Positions 7,048 through 15,016 of a stretch of DNA of 41,678 bases are shown here, in pieces. A program made the position numbers and the translations under genes. Below the pieces are notes generated by a model. That model did not search any database and was not told the DNA's origin. It saw only the letters and a program-made list of their open reading frames with translations. Source of the DNA: Candidatus Hydrogenedentota bacterium. GTDB taxonomy: Bacteria > Hydrogenedentota > Hydrogenedentia > Hydrogenedentales > CAITNO01. The stretch covers positions 1-41,678 of the forward strand of contig JAAYBJ010000223.1 of the NCBI GenBank assembly GCA_012730105.1, read 5' to 3'. The first letter of the stretch is position 1; the number at the start of each line of letters is the position of its first letter.

Positions 7048-10000
7048 CGGTCCAGGATGGAATCAATCTCTTCATAGGATAATCCGATACTATTTTCTTC
7101 CTGAAACGAGAACAGCAGGTCTTCAATGTCCGTTTTCATTTGATTTTGCACGTCACTGTTGTTGGCCCAGTTGACGATGGCCCGTTTTTCGATAACCTTC
7201 TCGATGTCAACGGCAAGTTCGGCCAAGTGATGGCGCGGGGCATCCTGGACAGCGCCGTGTTTTTCAAACACTTCACGCACCAAGCCGAAGAAGGCTTTCG
7301 CCGTGTCGGAATGGCTCAGTTGTTCCGGCACTTCGTCGCCGGTGCGGGTGCGCACCCGTTCGGCAATATTCTTGACCTTGGACAGGTACTCCGAATCCGT
7401 CATGCGCCGCTTGCGCCACGCTTCTATTACGTCGCGGAGCAGCTTTGAGAATTTCTCATAGAAGGTGGGATCCTCGTCCATGCGTTCGGTAATGGTTTTC
7501 AAGGTACGGGACGCGATGGTATCGGCTTTGGCGGCCTCACCGACGACCCGTTCGACTTCCGCCTCGAAGGCTTCTCGCTCGAAAATATTGACCAGCTCCG
7601 TCACCTGCTCCACCTCATGCGCGCCGACATGCTGGTCAATCAGTTTCTCGATGCGCGCATCGTACTCGGACATGTTGACCGTATCCGAGTAACGCCGTTC
7701 CACGGAGGCGCGCAGCTCGCGGAAAAATTTGGCGTCACGGGTGTATTTCGGGATGCGGTGGGCCTGTTTTTCCTGGAACTCCACACTGGCCAGCGCCAGT
7801 TTGAGCGCACGCAGGTATTCGCTGAGGCGCTGGTAGAACTGGTGGCGTACCGCGTCGTCCTGCAGCAGCCGTTCATAGGCTTCCCGGTCGTATTTATTGG
7901 CAATAGTCTCGAAGAGTTCCCAGAGGTCCGAATGCTTTTGGGGCAGTTGTTTCACGGCTTCCCTGAGGTCGGTGAGGGTGCCCTCGAGATCCTCCGGATC
8001 GAAACCGGGCAGCTTTTCATACAAGGCCAGCGCGCCATCGAGGTTGGCCAGCACGCCCTGGTAGTCTAGAATATAGCCGAAGTCCTTGCCTTCCCAAAGC
8101 CGGTTAACCCGGGCGATTGCCTGAAGCAGGGTATGCTCTTTCAGGTCGCGGTCCAAATACAGCACCGTGTTGCGCGGCGCATCGAAGCCCGTCAACAGTT
8201 TGTCCACCACAATGATGATTTCGGGGTCGCCCTCGCCCTTGAACGCGCTGATAATGGCTTTATTATAGGCGTCTTCGGTGCCGAAGCGGGCCATCATGTC
8301 TTTCCAGAACAGCAGCACGCGGCGATCCCGGTTGTCCTGCAGATCCTCCTCGCTCTCCTGGGTGCTCTCGTGGCCTTCCCGCTCATCCGGGCCCGAGATA
8401 AGCACTTCGGAGCTGACCATGCCGAACTCATCCAGATATTTCTTGTAGAGCAGCGCCATCTGCTTCCGTCGCGTCACCAGCTGCGCCTTGAATCCAGTAT
8501 GTTTCCAGTTGTCCCGGAAGTGGCAGCTCACATCCCAGGCAACCGCCATGATGCGTTGTTCGGCGCGGCTGACGTGGTCGGAGGTGGCGAATTTCCGCTT
8601 CAAATCGGCGGCCTGGGCCTTGCTGAGATTGGCGGTGATCTTGTCGAACCAGGAGTCAATCGCCGTCTCGTTCACGTCCAGCGGCACCATGCGCCCCTCA
8701 TAGAGCAAAGGCACCACGGCCTTGTCCTCGACGGCGTCGCGGATGGTGTACACCGGTTGAATAAATCCGCCGAATTTACCGACCGTTGTTTTGTGCTGTT
8801 TCATCAGCGGGGTTCCGGTAAATCCCACGTAGCACGCGTTCGGGAGCACTTTCTTCATTCTGGCATGAAAGGTGCCATATTGGGTGCGATGGCTCTCGTC
8901 CACCAGCACGAAGATATTGGGGTCGTCCTGGCGCAGTGTGCTCTTCACGCTGCCCAGGGAGTCGAACTTGTTGATGACCGTGGTTATTACCCGCGCCTTG
9001 CCCTCTTTCAACAGACGCGCCAGGTGCGCGGAACTCTGGGCCTGCACGGGCGCCAGCCCGCAGTGCATGAACGTATTGTGAATCTGATCGTCGAGGTCGG
9101 TGCGGTCCGTCACCAGGAGAATGCGCTGGTCGTGCAGCCCCGGCTCGAGGGCCAGTGCCTTCGCCAGCATTACCATGGTCAGGGATTTGCCGCTGCCCTG
9201 GGTATGCCACACCACACCGCCGTGTCGCCGGCCGGTGGTGTCCTTCTCATGAACCCGGGTGAGCAGATGTTGCACGGTAAAAAATTGCTGCCAGCGGGGA
9301 ACCTTCTTTTCGCCGGCGTCGAAGACGACATAGCGCCGGGTAATGTCCAACAGCCGTTCGGGACGGCACAGGGCATACAGGAGCCGGTCCTGATCCGTTA
9401 CCTGGCGTTCCGCCGTACCGTAGCGTTCATACTCCTCGCGCACATAGGGGGCCCGTGATTCAAACACCTTGTCCTTCTGCTGCTCGCTCAGCGGGGTGTT
9501 GATGTGTTCCGCTATCGTTTCATCGTCCTGATCCTTGCCCTGTTCCTCCTTCCAGGCGGCCCAGAATTTGGCCGCCGTCCCCGTTGTGGCGTACTTGGCC
9601 TGGTTTGCCGCCGGGGCCACGCCCAGCAGCAGCTGGCTGTAAGCAAACAGCATGGGGATCCCGTCGTCCTTCTGGTTCCGCAGATGCTGCGAGATCGCCT
9701 GGTCCACGGGTTCCGTCTGGCCGCCCAGCACCGCGCGCTTGCACTCGATGACCGCCAGCGGGATCCCGTTCACGAACAGCACGAGATCAGGCGTATAGCA
9801 TTCCCGGCTGTTGACGCGTTCCACGGCGAACTCCTCCGCCACGTGGAACATGTTCCGCGCGGGATGCTCCCAGTCAATATACTGGAGGTTGAAACTTTTC
9901 GTGTCCCCCAGGACAGATTGCTGCAATTCCTTGCCGAGCATGAGCAGGTCATAGACCTTTTCGTTGGTCCGGACCAAGCCGTCATAGAGCACATCACGCA

Positions 10001-10271
10001 GCGCGGCGATACCCGCGGCGATATTGCCGCCGGAGAAGGGCTGTTCCTCGCCTTTGTACCGTATCCGGTTGATGCGGGGCAGCACGTTTTCCAGGATGCC
10101 GAAAAGCAGTACTTCCGAACGCCGGCGGTTACGCAACCGATCGGCCTCGTCGGGGGTCAGGTAGACATAGTCCATCTGCTGCAGAAGATGCAGCGCCTGC
10201 AGCTTGCTGGCGCGGTCTTCGTCCAGGGGCGGGGTAACCTCTGCATAGGTGCTTGATGGATCATTCAACAT
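7014..10271 (-). CDS. hsdR: Type I restriction endonuclease subunit R
   Basis: This is the motor and nuclease subunit of a type I restriction complex (R2M2S1); it translocates DNA with ATP and cuts at a distance. I place the start at ATG 10269-10271 (1085 residues) rather than 32 codons upstream, because the upstream stretch is better explained by a different-frame small ORF that overlaps this ATG. Visible motifs are a PD-(D/E)XK core (PDLVLFVNGIPLAVIECK, ECK near residue 176), Walker A TQGSGKS near 357, DESHR near 455 (motif II), GFTGTP near 482 (motif III) and TGFDAPR/ARVNRLWEGKD (helicase motifs V/VI). All catalytic blocks look intact. It follows repeat-bounded cassettes rather than hsdM directly, and its 3' end overlaps the M48 gene. 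Confidence 0.95.
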   Translation of the reverse strand: MLNDPSSTYAEVTPPLDEDRASKLQALHLLQQMDYVYLTPDEADRLRNRRRSEVLLFGILENVLPRINRIRYKGEEQPFSGGNIAAGIAALRDVLYDGLVRTNEKVYDLLMLGKELQQSVLGDTKSFNLQYIDWEHPARNMFHVAEEFAVERVNSRECYTPDLVLFVNGIPLAVIECKRAVLGGQTEPVDQAISQHLRNQKDDGIPMLFAYSQLLLGVAPAANQAKYATTGTAAKFWAAWKEEQGKDQDDETIAEHINTPLSEQQKDKVFESRAPYVREEYERYGTAERQVTDQDRLLYALCRPERLLDITRRYVVFDAGEKKVPRWQQFFTVQHLLTRVHEKDTTGRRHGGVVWHTQGSGKSLTMVMLAKALALEPGLHDQRILLVTDRTDLDDQIHNTFMHCGLAPVQAQSSAHLARLLKEGKARVITTVINKFDSLGSVKSTLRQDDPNIFVLVDESHRTQYGTFHARMKKVLPNACYVGFTGTPLMKQHKTTVGKFGGFIQPVYTIRDAVEDKAVVPLLYEGRMVPLDVNETAIDSWFDKITANLSKAQAADLKRKFATSDHVSRAEQRIMAVAWDVSCHFRDNWKHTGFKAQLVTRRKQMALLYKKYLDEFGMVSSEVLISGPDEREGHESTQESEEDLQDNRDRRVLLFWKDMMARFGTEDAYNKAIISAFKGEGDPEIIIVVDKLLTGFDAPRNTVLYLDRDLKEHTLLQAIARVNRLWEGKDFGYILDYQGVLANLDGALALYEKLPGFDPEDLEGTLTDLREAVKQLPQKHSDLWELFETIANKYDREAYERLLQDDAVRHQFYQRLSEYLRALKLALASVEFQEKQAHRIPKYTRDAKFFRELRASVERRYSDTVNMSEYDARIEKLIDQHVGAHEVEQVTELVNIFEREAFEAEVERVVGEAAKADTIASRTLKTITERMDEDPTFYEKFSKLLRDVIEAWRKRRMTDSEYLSKVKNIAERVRTRTGDEVPEQLSHSDTAKAFFGLVREVFEKHGAVQDAPRHHLAELAVDIEKVIEKRAIVNWANNSDVQNQMKTDIEDLLFSFQEENSIGLSYEEIDSILDRCISTAKARTK

Positions 10272-10374
10272 CGGGTAACCCTTTTTGGGGAGGATCCGGC
10301 TGTCCCTGATCCACCGCCCGGAAATAAACGTCGAAAGCCTTTTCCGCAAGTTCATCCAGATGTGCATAATTCAT
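10261..10374 (-). CDS. Candidate 37-residue small protein upstream of hsdR
   Basis: An ORF from ATG 10372-10374 to TGA 10261-10263 encodes an acidic peptide beginning MNYAHLDELAEKAFDVYFRA and ending PQKGLPDVE. AAGGA lies about 12 nt before its ATG. Its last codons overlap the hsdR ATG (GATGTTGAATGA), the usual geometry for translational coupling. The residue composition looks protein-like (amphipathic helix then a Pro-rich tail), unlike the basic sequence read in the hsdR frame over the same bases. I do not recognise a family. It could be a small partner of HsdR, a leader peptide that couples translation, or chance. Confidence 0.5.
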   Translation of the reverse strand: MNYAHLDELAEKAFDVYFRAVDQGQPDPPQKGLPDVE

Positions 10375-10397
10375 CGTTTTTATGCGTCCTTACATAT

Positions 10398-10515
10398 ATT
10401 TACCACAGAGGCACCGAGTACACAGAGAACGTCATCTTTTTTTTCGCCCCGTGTACCTCTGTGATATTTATTTTCATCATACTATCTTCTCTGAGGCCTC
10501 TGTGTCTCTGTGGTG
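10398..10515. repeat. CACAGAGG-type inverted repeat between GxxExxY gene and hsdR
   Basis: A forward arm TTTACCACAGAGGCACCGAG (from about 10399) continues to 10433. Reverse-complement arms follow at about 10449-10465 and 10486-10515, the last ending CTCTGTGTCTCTGTGGTG. The arms can form a long hairpin. The right arm ends 9 bp from the stop codon of the GxxExxY gene. Confidence 0.85.
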
Positions 10516-10523
10516 CATTCTCA

Positions 10524-10895
10524 TCACAAAACAAATCGCTTTATACCATCTTTCAAAACAGGCACGTTAAAATTCATCAACAATCCCTTCCGTACTCCGG
10601 ACAGTTTCATATAGGTCAATAATTGCGCCTCGTGTATGGGCAATAGTCGTTCCACCGCTTTCAATTCTATAATAAGGTTCTCTTCCACCAGCAGATCAAT
10701 ACGGTAACCGCAGTCCAGCAAGATACCTTTGTACTTCACGGGAAGTTCCAACTGGCGGGAATACTTCAGCCCTGCTACTTTCAGTTCATACGCCAGGCAT
10801 TCTTCGTAGGCCGATTCCAACAGGCCCGGACCTGTTTCCCGATGTACCTCAATCCCAAACCCGATGACCTTGCCCGTAAGTGCGTCCTGTTCCAT
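10524..10895 (-). CDS. GxxExxY-family protein (PD-(D/E)XK-like fold)
   Basis: This 123-residue protein carries the family signature GPGLLESAY near residue 23-31 and a nuclease-like core YRIDLLVEENLIIELKA, with D, E and K placed as in PD-(D/E)XK enzymes. The family is widespread in environmental genomes, often in repeat-rich spots; biochemical function is unproven. The start is ATG 10893-10895, with AAGGA 9 nt upstream. A TTG one codon earlier is less likely. The gene is enclosed by inverted copies of the CACAGAGG-type repeat: one arm 9 bp after its stop, the other about 30 bp before its start. This suggests a self-contained cassette inserted into the restriction operon. Confidence 0.85.
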   Translation of the reverse strand: MEQDALTGKVIGFGIEVHRETGPGLLESAYEECLAYELKVAGLKYSRQLELPVKYKGILLDCGYRIDLLVEENLIIELKAVERLLPIHEAQLLTYMKLSGVRKGLLMNFNVPVLKDGIKRFVL

Positions 10896-10924
10896 CAAGA
10901 TTGTCCTTTGATTGTTGGTTTTAG

Positions 10925-10958
10925 TTCACCACCGAGACACAGAGAACGCAGAGGTTCT
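10925..10958. repeat. CACAGAGG-type repeat, single arm
   Basis: TTCACCACCGAGACACAGAG plus AACGCAGAGGTTCT. It is in inverted orientation to the arm at 10486-10515. It ends exactly where the stop codon of the DUF2513-like gene begins (10959), so it separates the GxxExxY and DUF2513-like modules. Confidence 0.85.
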
Positions 10959-11318
10959 TCATAGACCAAGTTTCTCTTTCATCAGGGCTATCAGTAAGGC
11001 CTGTAACACTCCAAATGAAAAACCACCGACACCCGCGAACTTCTCCTTCGCCTTCTTCCAGTTGGTTTCATTCCGCGCGGCATCCAGAAATTCATGACCC
11101 GCCCAGGTTAACCCTGTAAGAAAGTATTCGGGCTGACGATTCTCAAAAGTAGTTGTATCCACCCCCGTGGCCAAACCTGCATCCACCAGAAGAAAACCGT
11201 GATACTCGATTTGGTCCTGCCCGTAACCGTCAATGCGAATGGGAACTTCTCTGTTGTATGGATTCATTTCTTCAAGATACAGCAGAAGTTTGCGAATTAA
11301 GTCCATGTCACGTTTCAT
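10959..11318 (-). CDS. DUF2513-like protein
   Basis: The 119-residue protein begins MKRDMDLIRKLLLYLEE and contains EYHGFLLVDAGLATG and LTWAGHEFLDAARNETNWKK, which match the small DUF2513/YjcQ-type family: a winged-helix-like module with a conserved LTxxGHxFLDxxR block. Such proteins occur in phages and defence islands without known function. The start at ATG 11316-11318 has AAGGAG 7 nt upstream; an in-frame codon 8 positions earlier lacks this. It is flanked at both ends by the same repeat family as its neighbour and reads in the same direction as the restriction genes. Confidence 0.75.
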   Translation of the reverse strand: MKRDMDLIRKLLLYLEEMNPYNREVPIRIDGYGQDQIEYHGFLLVDAGLATGVDTTTFENRQPEYFLTGLTWAGHEFLDAARNETNWKKAKEKFAGVGGFSFGVLQALLIALMKEKLGL

Positions 11319-11346
11319 AACTGTGCTCCTTAAGATATTCAAGGTG

Positions 11347-11415
11347 TTTCACCACCGAGACACAGAGAACACCGAGTTCCTTCTTCTCTGTGTACGCTGT
11401 GCCTCTGTGGTAAAT
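11347..11415. repeat. CACAGAGG-type inverted repeat between hsdS and DUF2513-like gene
   Basis: Forward arm 11347-11376 (TTTCACCACCGAGACACAGA...) and reverse arm 11381-11415 (TTCTTCTCTGTGTACGCTGT...GTGGTAAAT), separated by a few bases. It forms a compact hairpin of about 30 bp with mismatches, ending about 12 bp from the hsdS stop. Confidence 0.85.
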
Positions 11416-11426
11416 ATCCAGTAGCG

Positions 11427-12629
11427 TCATACCTTTACACTTACTTTACCCGTCAATAACTGCTGCATCAGGCCTTTTTTCTGTTCTTTCAACGTATCGA
11501 GTTTTTGGCAAAGAACCTCTGTCTCACGGTCACAACTGTCAAGACAGTCCGCTATCTTCTGTTGTTGCTCCAGACTTGGGCATGGGATTTTCATGGATGC
11601 GAAATCGGAATAATTGACCTGTTTCCCATCCCGGATACCAATTATGACTGCAGCAAGATGCTTAACAAACCACTTGGATTTGAAAAAGTGCTTGTAGAAG
11701 GAACTGCAAATAGGATCTTTTGGGGATATAACATAGTAGGCTGGACTCACAATGCCACGAACAGTGGAATATTCAAGGCCCCCTTGAAATGAACGTAAAC
11801 TTATGACGAAGTCCCCGGGCTCAACAAGTTTGTATCCACCCGTATTCGCATCAGACATGTTTATTTTGCGTTCAAGGGAACTTCGCAATACTACACCTTG
11901 ATCCTGAGTGACAGATAGTACAGGTAGATTGGGATTCCCTTTGGTGGAACGGATTCCGAAAAGAGCCTTGACTTTAATATAAGGCCAATCATTGACCTTA
12001 TCTGAATTGGACAATGGTTTCCCAAATTCTTTAAACCGCCGTTTCCCCGTCAGCAATTGCTGCATCAGCCCCTGCTTGCGCCGCCGCTTCGCCGCAATCA
12101 GCCGCTCCGTCTGCTCTATCGCCCGGTCCCAGGTGGAGAGTAACCCGATTATACAGTCCTGAACCTTCTTCTCTGGTAAGGGTATAGGGAAGTTGAGAAA
12201 TGCTTCAAGATCTATACTTTCAACAGTCGTACCAACCTTTGCACAATCACGCAAAATACTCGATTCATTCAATCTAAGATAGTCTGCCAAAAAATATGGA
12301 TTTACATTCTTTGAAACAAGACATGCCTTTATGTCTTGATTAATTGTTAATGGAACGCCGGTAGTAGCAACAGGAAATCTATTCCTGAGAATCCCACTTC
12401 TAAAAACAACTATCACGCTGTCCTTTGGAATATATTTTAGATTTGTTTCGTCTAGTGCTTTTGTTGTAAGCATGCACTTAGTCTTCGATATTACTGATCC
12501 TCTAAAGTCTTTTGGGCTAGCCCAAGGTATTATGCCGTTATCCCAAAATTGTCTATTAGCCATGGTTGGAGTCAGACCTCCAATCCATTGTCCGGCATCG
12601 CGAAGAAGCCCCTTTTTCCATATGCTCAT
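11427..12629 (-). CDS. hsdS: Type I restriction specificity subunit S (two target recognition domains)
   Basis: HsdS sets the bipartite recognition site of the methylase (M2S) and the nuclease (R2M2S1). This 400-residue protein has two target recognition domains, each followed by a helical spacer ending in the duplicated motif GLMQQLLTGK (about residues 188-197 and 386-395). PIPLPEKKVQDCIIGLLSTW and PCPSLEQQQKIADCLDSC mark the ends of TRD1 and TRD2. The DNA coding the two TRDs is AT-rich, while the central spacer (about 12030-12135) is strongly GC-rich, so the TRDs look exchanged. The gene follows the HAD gene by 8 bp (start ATG 12627-12629). A second, shorter S-like protein lies upstream of hsdM. 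Confidence 0.93.
   Translation of the reverse strand: MSIWKKGLLRDAGQWIGGLTPTMANRQFWDNGIIPWASPKDFRGSVISKTKCMLTTKALDETNLKYIPKDSVIVVFRSGILRNRFPVATTGVPLTINQDIKACLVSKNVNPYFLADYLRLNESSILRDCAKVGTTVESIDLEAFLNFPIPLPEKKVQDCIIGLLSTWDRAIEQTERLIAAKRRRKQGLMQQLLTGKRRFKEFGKPLSNSDKVNDWPYIKVKALFGIRSTKGNPNLPVLSVTQDQGVVLRSSLERKINMSDANTGGYKLVEPGDFVISLRSFQGGLEYSTVRGIVSPAYYVISPKDPICSSFYKHFFKSKWFVKHLAAVIIGIRDGKQVNYSDFASMKIPCPSLEQQQKIADCLDSCDRETEVLCQKLDTLKEQKKGLMQQLLTGKVSVKV
11449..11474. repeat. Direct repeat within hsdS, copy 1 (partner at 12046-12071)
   Basis: CCCGTCAATAACTGCTGCAT and the following bases recur with few changes at 12046-12071. Both copies encode the QQLLTG part of the conserved spacer. They could serve as recombination sites for swapping the second TRD. 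Confidence 0.7.
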
Positions 12630-12637
12630 ATGAATCC

Positions 12638-13600
12638 CTACCTCTCTTCAGGCAGTAGGCTGATCGAAACGTCTTCTATTTCAGATAATTCCGTTGTGAT
12701 TGCCGCTTTATTTGTCTCGCCCTGTTTGCCTTTGCCAATAGCCTTTTTTGAAAATCTTGCTACCTTTTGAATCCTAGTATCTGCTGCAATTTTGTTAACA
12801 ATAAGTTTTACCACTTTATCAAGTTCTTTGTTTTCGCTATAATCAGCCGGCGCAACAAAATTAACACGTCCTTCTTCATGAAGACGTTGAGCTGTTTGTT
12901 TTGCTTGTTTACTCTTAGGTTTGTAAACAGCGATTGAATGTCCTCCCTGATCCTTGACTAATCGCATACATGGCACATCTGTAGAACCATCACCGATGTA
13001 AATCATGCGTTCAAAAGGTACGGGACGTGCCTCTTTGGCGAGAAAAGCATTGATGGCTGTGTTATCCCATTCATCTAACTGTCCCTTATTAATTCTAAAG
13101 AGAAATTGTGTTTTTGTGGTGTAATTAATAGCAAGAATAGGCCATTTCGCTACCCCATGCTGTTCATATTGAAAAGCAGAGGCGTAAATTTTTTTGAATT
13201 GCCTGGCAATAGAAGTACCCATAATCATCTCACGTATACCCGATGAAATTATGTAGTGTTCTATAACAAGATCAGATTCTTTTGCATACGCATTAATTCG
13301 CTTAAACCAGTCTTCAACGCCCTTAAATAAAGGTACGTCTTTGGCATATTCTGCAAAGGCTTTTTCCGTTATCTTAACACCTGATTCTGGATTCATATTT
13401 GCCTTCTCAAGCATAAGGCACATATAGGACAGGATCTCATCGCCTCCGTATTTTTTAGCCCGTTCTCTAGCGTCTTGCCAGAAATCCTTTGGTCTGATTC
13501 CCAACTGGGGGAAGTAATCGTACTCCTGCATGTTTCCCGCCGCCAATGTGCCGTCAAAGTCATAACAAATGGCCAGTCTTGGTTTTGTTGGTTTACCCAT
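12638..13600 (-). CDS. HAD-superfamily hydrolase of the restriction locus
   Basis: The protein (320 residues from ATG 13598-13600, with AAGGG 7 nt upstream; a TTG one codon earlier is possible) has HAD motif I DFDGT near residue 15, a motif II candidate IISSG near 118, and motif IV GDGSTDVP. The long insertion between motifs I and II gives a helical cap. HAD enzymes with these motifs are usually phosphatases; the substrate is unknown. It starts right after the RhuM-like stop codon and ends 8 bp before hsdS, so it is clearly part of the operon. The base composition is noticeably more AT-rich than hsdM or hsdR, suggesting separate acquisition. The C-terminal 60 residues are basic then acidic with no recognised domain. 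Confidence 0.8.
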   Translation of the reverse strand: MGKPTKPRLAICYDFDGTLAAGNMQEYDYFPQLGIRPKDFWQDARERAKKYGGDEILSYMCLMLEKANMNPESGVKITEKAFAEYAKDVPLFKGVEDWFKRINAYAKESDLVIEHYIISSGIREMIMGTSIARQFKKIYASAFQYEQHGVAKWPILAINYTTKTQFLFRINKGQLDEWDNTAINAFLAKEARPVPFERMIYIGDGSTDVPCMRLVKDQGGHSIAVYKPKSKQAKQTAQRLHEEGRVNFVAPADYSENKELDKVVKLIVNKIAADTRIQKVARFSKKAIGKGKQGETNKAAITTELSEIEDVSISLLPEER

Positions 13601-13603
13601 CAA

Positions 13604-14686
13604 CTACCCTTTCTCATCGCCTGTCTTTGATTTTTGCTTCTTCCCCTTTCCCCTCTTTTTGTCTGCAGGTATTCTCTCCAATTTTTTCGCTGCTTTTGTT
13701 AAATCCTCGATATACCGTTCCTCCGCCTGTTCTTCCGCTGTCTCCAGCCGTCGCTTGTTGAAGTGTTCATACTGTTCCTGAGCAGTGCGGTCGGCCTCTT
13801 CTCGTGAGACCCGTCCGGAATGGCTCAGGATATTCCGCTCACTGAATGCGAGAAAGGAATCCAGTTTTTCGCGCCAGTTCCGCATGAATATCTGTTTGCG
13901 CCGTCGCGCCTGGTCTTCGGCGTAATCGAGGAACATGGAGACGATACGGTTGAGTTCGGTGATCTCGTTCTCGTTGAGATAATTCTTTGCGATGGTGACG
14001 TCGCCTTTCCGCACGACGTCCCCTTTCCACACGGTCAGTCCCATGTTGGGAAGCAGGTGATTTGCCCGTTCGGCGATGAGTTCCGGGGCGGTCTTGCCCG
14101 TGGCGGCATAGTGGAGTTTATTCTGGACCACCTGGAAGAACTGCTGCGTTTCCTCTTCCCCAGGTTCATAATCAGCGGCAAGGGCGAGAATATTGCGTAC
14201 CTGCAGATACATGCGCCGCTCGGCCGACCGGATATCCCGGATGCGCTCGAGCATTTCATCGAAATAATCCGGAACGCCGGGACCGGGCGGGTTTTTGAGC
14301 CGCACATCGTCCATCACGAAACCTTTTACCAGGTACTCGCTCAGGCGCGCGGTGGCCCATTGGCGGAACCGGGTGCCGCGCTGGGACCGCACACGGTAAC
14401 CGACGGCAATAATGACATCGAGGTTATAGTATTTAATCGAACGCTCCACCTGCCGGGTCCCCTCGCTTTGAACTGTCAAGTATTCCTTGACAGTTCCGTT
14501 CTCGGCAAGTTCCCCTTCCGCATAAATATTTCTTATATGAAGACTTATGTTTTGCTTGGTACTCTGGAACAGGTCGACCAGTTGCAGTTGGTTCAACCAG
14601 ACCGTCCCCTCTTCCAGTCGGACTTCAATCCGGGTTTTCCCATCTTCGGGTTGATAAATCAGAATTTCCGATTCAGGCGGATGCAT
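13604..14686 (-). CDS. rhuM: RhuM-family protein
   Basis: This protein (360 residues from ATG 14684-14686) matches the virulence RhuM family (COG3943): the N-terminal TRIEVRLEEGTVWLNQLQLV, then the block FQSTKQNISLHIRNIYAEGE, then YYNLDVIIAVGYRVRSQRGT and FRQWATARLSEYLVKGFV. These resemble phage Bro/KilA-type DNA-binding modules. RhuM genes are often found in type I restriction islands in the same position, between hsdM and hsdS; the function is not established. The start is chosen because AAGGAG lies 6 nt before this ATG; the ATG two codons upstream abuts the AAGGAG directly. The C-terminus is highly charged and probably coiled coil. The gene follows the 48-bp repeat array. Confidence 0.9.
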   Translation of the reverse strand: MHPPESEILIYQPEDGKTRIEVRLEEGTVWLNQLQLVDLFQSTKQNISLHIRNIYAEGELAENGTVKEYLTVQSEGTRQVERSIKYYNLDVIIAVGYRVRSQRGTRFRQWATARLSEYLVKGFVMDDVRLKNPPGPGVPDYFDEMLERIRDIRSAERRMYLQVRNILALAADYEPGEEETQQFFQVVQNKLHYAATGKTAPELIAERANHLLPNMGLTVWKGDVVRKGDVTIAKNYLNENEITELNRIVSMFLDYAEDQARRRKQIFMRNWREKLDSFLAFSERNILSHSGRVSREEADRTAQEQYEHFNKRRLETAEEQAEERYIEDLTKAAKKLERIPADKKRGKGKKQKSKTGDEKG

Positions 14687-14721
14687 ACCCATCTCCTTCG
14701 TCTCTTGCAGGTTGCGAAACT

Positions 14722-14942
14722 TTTACCACAGAGGCACAGAGGACACAGAGAAGAAAAGCGGGGATAAGATTTACCACAGAGGTACAGAGGACACAGGGAA
14801 GAAAGGCAGGAATAAGATTTACCACAGAGGCACAGAGGACACCGGGAAGAAAGGCGGGAATAAGATTCATCACAGAGGCACAGAGGACACAGAGAAGAAA
14901 GGCAGGGATAAGATTTATCACAAAAGTAGAGAGGGCACAGAT
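14722..14942. repeat. 48-bp tandem repeat array (CACAGAGG family)
   Basis: Units begin at 14722, 14770, 14818, 14866 and 14914, giving an exact 48-bp period. Each starts TTTACCACAGAGGCACAGAG (or one-base variants), continues GACACAGAGAAGAAAGGCRG and ends GATAAGA. The fifth unit is degenerate. There are no unique spacers, so this is not a CRISPR array. It lies between hsdM and the RhuM-like gene. Confidence 0.9.
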
Positions 14943-14962
14943 TAATTGCATTTCAAGTTTTT

Positions 14963-14997
14963 TATTCTCTGTGTCCTCTGTGTCTCTGTGGTGATAC
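14963..14997. repeat. Reverse-complement arm closing the 48-bp array
   Basis: TTATTCTCTGTGTCCTCTGT followed by GTCTCTGTGGTGAT is the inverse of the unit core and can pair with any unit of the array. It ends about 20 bp before the hsdM stop codon. Confidence 0.85.
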
Positions 14998-15016
14998 AAA
15001 ACCATACATTCCCTCT

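Noticed and set aside
8133-9458. 441-codon plus-strand open frame inside hsdR
   Set aside because: It is antisense to strongly conserved helicase motifs; the high GC makes such shadows common.
10524-11318. Toxin-antitoxin pair formed by the GxxExxY and DUF2513-like genes
   Set aside because: They are separated by a repeat, have no coupling, and neither belongs to a known toxin or antitoxin family.
14722-14942. CRISPR-like array
   Set aside because: The units are contiguous with no unique spacers and no cas genes are present.
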